NCBI GenBank assembly: GCA_017861495.1
Contig: JAGFXW010000076.1
Span: 1-9,021, forward strand
Origin: Bacillota bacterium
GTDB taxonomy: Bacteria; Bacillota_C; Negativicutes; CTSoil-072
Length of the DNA stretch: 9,021 nt
Direction of reading: 5' to 3'
Shown: positions 6,094 through 9,021 of the stretch, in pieces
Layout of the letters: every line of letters starts with the position of its first letter
Numbering within the stretch: position 1 is the stretch's first letter
Program-made: the position numbers and the translations under genes
The notes under the pieces: generated by a model
Seen by the model: only the letters and a program-made list of their open reading frames with translations
Databases searched by the model: none
What the model was told of the DNA's origin: nothing

Positions 6094-6519
6094 TTATTTC
6101 AGCGTGCCCTTGATTGACTTCAACATACGGATCAGTTCTTTGCGTTCGGTGGTGGATAAAGTTTTTAATAAATTTGCTTCGGTATTTTCGCTAATTTCAT
6201 ATAAATGTTCTTCTTTTTTCTTACCTTCTTCTGTTAAATATATTTTTTTTATTCTCGCATCTTCTGCGTAAATTTCTCTTTTGACCAAACCCTTTTCTGC
6301 TAACACGTCAATAAGCTTTGTAATGGAAGATGCTTTGATCAGTAAATCTTTTTGGAGTTCTGTCTGCGTCATGCCATCATTCTGATATAACAAGTAAATT
6401 ACCCGCGCCTGGGAAATCGATAAATCTTCGTTGGCTAAATTTTTGTTAAACAGTTGTTCTAATAGGTGGGAAATTTGCTGTACTAAATAGCCTACATGGT
6501 TCTCAATGCTGATTTTCAT
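6094..6519 (-). CDS. MarR-family transcriptional regulator (second copy)
   Basis: Dimeric winged-helix regulator of 141 residues. The helix-turn-helix spans about residues 50-77 (MTQTELQKDLLIKASSITKL within it), followed by the wing GLVKREIYAEDARIKKIYLTEEG, which holds the family D-x-R-x-K pattern. The frame is open 11 codons further up to an ATG at 6552, but GAGGAGTG (6525-6532) with 7 nt spacing from AGGAG clearly marks the ATG at 6519. It sits between the racemase gene and the exporter, all on the minus strand. A fair promoter, TTGAAC (6571-6576) - 17 bp - CATGAT (6548-6553), lies in front, so it may be transcribed both alone and from the racemase promoter. It most likely represses the exporter through the palindrome 40 bp downstream of its own gene. 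Confidence 0.9.
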   Translation of the reverse strand: MKISIENHVGYLVQQISHLLEQLFNKNLANEDLSISQARVIYLLYQNDGMTQTELQKDLLIKASSITKLIDVLAEKGLVKREIYAEDARIKKIYLTEEGKKKEEHLYEISENTEANLLKTLSTTERKELIRMLKSIKGTLK

Positions 6520-6547
6520 GGCATCACTCCTCGTATGATTGGTTTTT

Positions 6548-6576
6548 ATCATGGTTTATTCCGCCAAAGAGTTCAA
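6548..6576 (-). promoter_or_regulatory. Possible promoter of the second marR gene
   Basis: TTGAAC (6571-6576), exactly 17 bp, CATGAT (6548-6553): each box matches consensus at 4 of 6 bases. Transcription would begin near 6541, ahead of the SD at 6525-6532. The -10 box overlaps the upstream ATG at 6552, which argues further for the 6519 start. Confidence 0.4.
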
Positions 6577-6600
6577 TGGTTATTGTTTTCCACGAATACA

Positions 6601-7293
6601 TCAGGCGAGCAGTCTGTTTACGATCGCATCGATATGGATCTGTGTCGTATCCAAAATTAACGTATCCAAGTCATTTTCCTGGATGATCAATGGCAGTTCG
6701 GTACAGCCAAGAATCAAAGCGTCGGCGTTTTTTTCCGCAATGATCCGGTTAGCGATTTGTAAAATGGTTCGTTTGTCTTCTGCTAAGACGACTCCTTCCT
6801 GCAAATTCGGAAAAATAATTTGATGGATTGCTGTCTGCTCTTTTTCCGTAGGGACAAATGAATCGATTCCGTATTTGGCAAAGGCACTGGAATATAAACC
6901 GCTGCTCATAGTGAACGCAGTGCCGAAGATCACGACCTTTTTGCAATGTTTAGTTTGGGCATATTTGCATGTTTCATCGACAATACTGATCAGGGGAATG
7001 GGGGCTTGTTTATTTACTTCAGGGAATACGATATGCGCTGTATTCGCTGCCATAGCAGCAAATTCAGCGCCGCCGGCCGCCAAATTTTTCACCGAATCGG
7101 TCAATCGCTTTGTAAATTCACACCATTGTTTATTGGCGGCATAAGAATACATTTCGGAGAGATTTAAACTGTCAATGATGATCGGCGGATAATTGTCGTT
7201 TCCGGTTTTCCGCCTGCAGCCGTCGATAATCCCTTTGTAATAATCTAAAGTGGATTCCGGGCCAATTCCCCCAACTAAGCCAACTTTTTTCAT
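6601..7293 (-). CDS. Asp/Glu-racemase-family protein with one catalytic Cys
   Basis: Cytoplasmic two-domain protein of the PLP-independent aspartate/glutamate racemase superfamily, 230 residues, the normal length. The N-terminal GLVGGIGPEST (5-15) is typical of the amino-acid racemase branch. The second catalytic region, ILGCTELP with C197, is intact. At the first catalytic position, normally Cys (PCNTAH), there is A83 in MAANTAH. In E. coli YgeA this place is Thr83 paired with Cys197, and the numbering here is the same. So simple two-base racemization is doubtful: it may be a one-way racemase, a lyase or decarboxylase-like enzyme, or inactive. AGGAG (7303-7307), 9 nt before the ATG at 7293, fixes the start; an ATG 7 codons upstream lies before that SD. 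It is divergent from the GNAT gene. Confidence 0.87.
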   Translation of the reverse strand: MKKVGLVGGIGPESTLDYYKGIIDGCRRKTGNDNYPPIIIDSLNLSEMYSYAANKQWCEFTKRLTDSVKNLAAGGAEFAAMAANTAHIVFPEVNKQAPIPLISIVDETCKYAQTKHCKKVVIFGTAFTMSSGLYSSAFAKYGIDSFVPTEKEQTAIHQIIFPNLQEGVVLAEDKRTILQIANRIIAEKNADALILGCTELPLIIQENDLDTLILDTTQIHIDAIVNRLLA

Positions 7294-7302
7294 GCTAACC
7301 AT

Positions 7303-7307
7303 CTCCT
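7303..7307 (-). promoter_or_regulatory. Ribosome binding site fixing the racemase-like start
   Basis: AGGAG lies 9 nt before the ATG at 7291-7293. The frame is open to an ATG at 7314, but that ATG lies upstream of this SD and adds residues that the family lacks; with the shorter start the protein begins MKKVGLVGG as relatives do. Confidence 0.75.
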
Positions 7308-7338
7308 GGAGCATAATTTATTTTATTGTTTTTCATTT

Positions 7339-7347
7339 ATTATACCA
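7339..7347 (-). promoter_or_regulatory. Extended -10 promoter of the racemase-like gene
   Basis: TGGTATAAT on the minus strand is a perfect -10 box with the extended TGn motif. No good -35 box is found 16-18 bp upstream, which extended -10 promoters can do without. It lies about 45 bp before the start at 7293. Confidence 0.6.
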
Positions 7348-7378
7348 TGTTAAGTACTCTTTCGGCTTCATTGAAGAG

Positions 7379-7384
7379 TATAAT
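7379..7384 (+). promoter_or_regulatory. -10 box of the GNAT-arginase-like operon
   Basis: A perfect TATAAT lies 40 bp before the GTG start, but without a clear -35 box. ACTCTT (7356-7361) and AAGAGT (7374-7379) form an inverted repeat that touches the -10 box and could be a control site. The opposing racemase promoter's -10 box is only 34 bp away, so the two promoters may interfere or share a regulator. Confidence 0.45.
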
Positions 7385-7424
7385 AAGGATAGAAGAAAGA
7401 GATTGATAGGAAGGTGCATTTTGC

Positions 7425-7916
7425 GTGGCAGAAATCACGATACAAGAATATACACACGAATACCAAGACAAAGTCATTGAATTGATCCTCTGTGTTCAGC
7501 GCAATGAATACAATATCCCCATCACTAAGGAAGACCAGCCGGATTTAAGCGCTATCCCTGCTTTTTACCAAACTAAATCAGGGAATTTTTGGCTGGCGAT
7601 TTGTGGTCAAGAAGTTGTAGGAACGATTGCGTTAATTGATATTGGCAACCGACAAGGAGCATTAAGAAAAATGTTTGTCGATGCTGCTTATAGAGGGAAA
7701 ATGTATAATACAGCGGAACTATTACTCAATACATGCATATCCTGGGCGGGTGAACACGGTATGCAGGAAATTTATTTAGGAACTACCGAGAAATTTCGAG
7801 CGGCCCATCGGTTTTACGAAAAAAACGGGTTTATGCAAATTGCTAAGGAATCACTGCCAGCGGCGTTTCCGCTTATGAAAGTAGACACGCGATTTTATCT
7901 GAGAAAGATATCATAA
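7425..7916 (+). CDS. GNAT-family N-acetyltransferase
   Basis: Single-domain protein of 163 residues expected to move an acetyl group from acetyl-CoA to an amine. The GNAT order is seen: N-terminal helices, strand SGNFWLAICGQEVVGTIAL (about 52-70), motif A strand LRKMFVDAAYRG (80-91), and motif B with RFYEKNGF (129-136). It resembles the acetyltransferase half of MarR-GNAT fusion proteins, which share the GNFW and LRKMFV strings. Odd: the phosphate loop, normally R-x-x-G-x-G/A, reads RGKMYN (90-95), so both glycines are missing. The GTG start follows AGGAAGG (7408-7414) by 10 nt. The arginase-like gene follows 36 bp after the stop on the same strand. Substrate unknown. Confidence 0.87.
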   Translation: MAEITIQEYTHEYQDKVIELILCVQRNEYNIPITKEDQPDLSAIPAFYQTKSGNFWLAICGQEVVGTIALIDIGNRQGALRKMFVDAAYRGKMYNTAELLLNTCISWAGEHGMQEIYLGTTEKFRAAHRFYEKNGFMQIAKESLPAAFPLMKVDTRFYLRKIS

Positions 7917-7952
7917 AGGTTTCCAGTTCCTGTTGAAGGGATGATTAGAAAC

Positions 7953-8777
7953 ATGAAAAACCATTTGAATATTTTTTTTCCGCAATGGCAAGGCGGAGGC
8001 AAAGACAAATCGACCTACGCCGGCGCAGTCGAAATCAAAAAAAATTACCTGAGAAACCGAAACTTCCGTGATGTGGAAATAAGTCTGGAAGAGGATTACC
8101 GTATCCAAAACGGTATCATTGGCTATCAGCCTATTGTGAACCAAGTAAAGCGATGTAGGGAATTGATACGACAAGAACAACCCGCCAGCATTTTTACGAT
8201 CGGTGGCGGCTGTGATATTGCCATTGCCCCAATATCATACTTAAATAGTGTGGCTGATCTCACGGTTTTATGGTTTGACGCCCATGGCGACCTCAATACG
8301 CCAGAAACGTCTGCAAGTAAGGCGTTCCATGGAATGCCGCTCAGGACTCTGCTGGGAGAAGGGGACAGTGAAATTTTACAGCAAACCTTTTCCAGATTGG
8401 CGCCTTCGCAAATCATCTTATTAGGAAGTAGGGACCTTGACGACGCAGAAACCCAGTATATCGAAAGGGTAAATATAGATCTTTTCAAAGTAGAGTATCT
8501 TGAAGCCGATCCAAATTGCCTGTTGGCTGCCATGAAGGCGAAAGAAGTAAAAAAGCTCTATATTCATATCGATTTGGATGTTCTTGATCCTGTAGAGTTC
8601 CCGTTTGTTCCGGTTCCGGCGGTGGGGGGGCTGACAATTCCGACACTTTTACGCCTTTTAAAAATCTTACCTGCACAATTTCCAATTCTAGGCTTATCGC
8701 TTGCGGAATATCGGGCATCTGGGCGGGGAAAAATAGAAATAATGGAGGAAATTATTAATCTGGGCGTTGCGCTCTGA
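7953..8777 (+). CDS. Arginase-superfamily (ureohydrolase) protein with Cys in motif 1
   Basis: Cytoplasmic metalloenzyme fold that in known members hydrolyses arginine, agmatine, formiminoglutamate or other guanidino/amidino compounds. From this start it has 274 residues. Seen are motif 2 WFDAHGDLN (D109, H111, D113), a FHG site (H126) like arginase His141, motif 3 HIDLDVLDP (D207, D209), and E252 in LSLAEYRAS, at the place of arginase Glu277. Motif 1, usually GGDH with a metal-binding His, reads GGGCD, placing C87 at the ligand position. Five of six ligands are thus normal. An ATG at 7941 lies directly on AAGGG and is too close to it; the ATG at 7953, 12 nt from it, is preferred. It is cotranscribed with the GNAT gene. 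Exact reaction unknown; a subgroup with Cys here exists, I believe, but without a function known to me. Confidence 0.88.
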   Translation: MKNHLNIFFPQWQGGGKDKSTYAGAVEIKKNYLRNRNFRDVEISLEEDYRIQNGIIGYQPIVNQVKRCRELIRQEQPASIFTIGGGCDIAIAPISYLNSVADLTVLWFDAHGDLNTPETSASKAFHGMPLRTLLGEGDSEILQQTFSRLAPSQIILLGSRDLDDAETQYIERVNIDLFKVEYLEADPNCLLAAMKAKEVKKLYIHIDLDVLDPVEFPFVPVPAVGGLTIPTLLRLLKILPAQFPILGLSLAEYRASGRGKIEIMEEIINLGVAL

Positions 8778-8908
8778 TGAAGCTGCCGGAGTGGTAAGGA
8801 ACTTTGATTTACGAAAGGCGTGTTAGGTTGCAGCGGGTTGCTAAGCAGGAAACCATGTTGCAATGTCGAATTATAAAAATATATAGTTTAATTTAAAACA
8901 TAGAATAT
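8778..8908. other. Intergenic stretch before the riboswitch
   Basis: No gene and no convincing terminator for the GNAT-arginase-like operon are seen. The last 50 bp are AT-rich and carry the promoter of the riboswitch transcript. Confidence 0.4.
8858..8887 (+). promoter_or_regulatory. Promoter of the riboswitch-led transcript
   Basis: TTGCAA (8858-8863), 18 bp, TATAGT (8882-8887). Transcription would begin near 8894, about 15 nt before the aptamer, which suits a riboswitch leader. Confidence 0.55.
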
Positions 8909-8982
8909 TGGCAAACTTGCCTAAAGGCAAGGACGCAAAGCCGTGGGTCTAAAAGCCACGGAGACCAGGCTCAAGACTGCCA
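8909..8982 (+). ncRNA. c-di-GMP-I (GEMM-I) riboswitch aptamer
   Basis: The core matches the GEMM-I consensus in order: GGCAAAC (8910-8916), helix P2 CTTGCC (8916-8921) with GGCAAG (8926-8931), and the hallmark GGACGCAAAGCC (8931-8942). Next comes a second arm with GGTCTAA (8946-8952), then the 3' closing strand TGCCA (8978-8982), which pairs with TGGCA (8909-8913) as P1. The second arm can fold either as CCGTGG with CCACGG or as GCC/GGC plus GGTCT/AGACC. P2 has a TAAA loop instead of the usual GNRA tetraloop. The joining sequence before the 3' P1 strand (CTCAAGAC) differs from the common CCAGGTTGCC form. It senses cyclic di-GMP; the controlled gene starts after the window. Confidence 0.9.
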
Positions 8983-9021
8983 GGCCGCACCGGATGAATC
9001 CGGTTAGGTTTCGGTAGTTTT
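8977..9021 (+). terminator. Terminator / expression platform of the c-di-GMP riboswitch
   Basis: CTGCC (8977-8981) and AGGCC (8982-8986) can pair with GGTAG (9013-9017) and GGTTT (9007-9011) using some G-U pairs, below a perfect upper stem ACCGGAT (8989-8995) with ATCCGGT (8998-9004). At least four T follow, reaching the last base of the window. The 5' strand of the base includes TGCCA, which is also the 3' strand of aptamer P1, so aptamer and terminator exclude each other. Bound c-di-GMP should then allow readthrough (ON switch). The T-run length past the edge is unknown. Confidence 0.65.

Noticed and set aside
6520..6552. N-terminal extension of the second MarR gene to the ATG at 6552
   Set aside because: The strong SD lies inside this extension, 7 nt before the ATG at 6519, and a likely -10 box overlaps the upstream ATG.
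8564..8863. Minus-strand frames opposite the arginase-like gene (also 7911-8180, 8126-8533, 8485-8718)
   Set aside because: They overlap a gene with clear metal-binding motifs and carry no signal of their own.
1..9021. CRISPR arrays, tRNA or rRNA genes, insertion sequences
   Set aside because: No regularly spaced direct repeats, cloverleaf pattern, rRNA-like stretch or transposase reading frame is seen on either strand.

Overview
The window looks like chromosomal DNA of a low-to-moderate GC Bacillota (Firmicutes). Start sites carry strong AGGAG-type Shine-Dalgarno (SD) sequences, TTG and GTG starts occur, sigma-A type promoters are easy to read, and the intergenic DNA is AT-rich. A GEMM-type c-di-GMP riboswitch suggests a motile or surface-living anaerobe. 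An anaerobic spore-former or a Sporomusa/Pelosinus-like Negativicute would fit, but this genus-level guess is inference only.

Left part (1-4200, minus strand): a D-glucarate catabolic unit. In transcription order it holds an IclR-family regulator, the sugar-acid importer GudP and glucarate dehydratase GudD. A perfect 15-bp hairpin with a U-tract ends the regulator transcript, so gudP-gudD is a separate transcript. It has a long leader holding several perfect inverted repeats (probable operators), an 8-codon ORF with a strong SD, and a palindrome just in front of gudP. A long palindromic element of unknown kind lies downstream of gudD.

Middle part (4200-7293): a plus-strand MarR gene starts divergently from the iclR-type gene and ends tail-to-tail inside the 3' end of a Bcr/CflA-type exporter gene. 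The exporter lies behind a second MarR gene and an Asp/Glu-racemase-family gene, all on the minus strand. Both the first MarR gene and the exporter have good promoters with a perfect inverted repeat inside the promoter, which points to local repression.

Right part (7294-9021, plus strand): a GNAT acetyltransferase gene and an arginase-superfamily gene form a two-gene operon divergent from the racemase. All three enzymes depart from textbook active-site motifs: Ala in place of the first racemase Cys/Thr, no glycines in the GNAT phosphate loop, and Cys in place of the first arginase His ligand. This hints at small-molecule (amino-acid-like) chemistry next to an exporter, but no substrate can be read from the sequence. 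The window ends in a c-di-GMP-I riboswitch whose closing helix competes with a terminator ending at the last base. The gene it controls lies outside the window.
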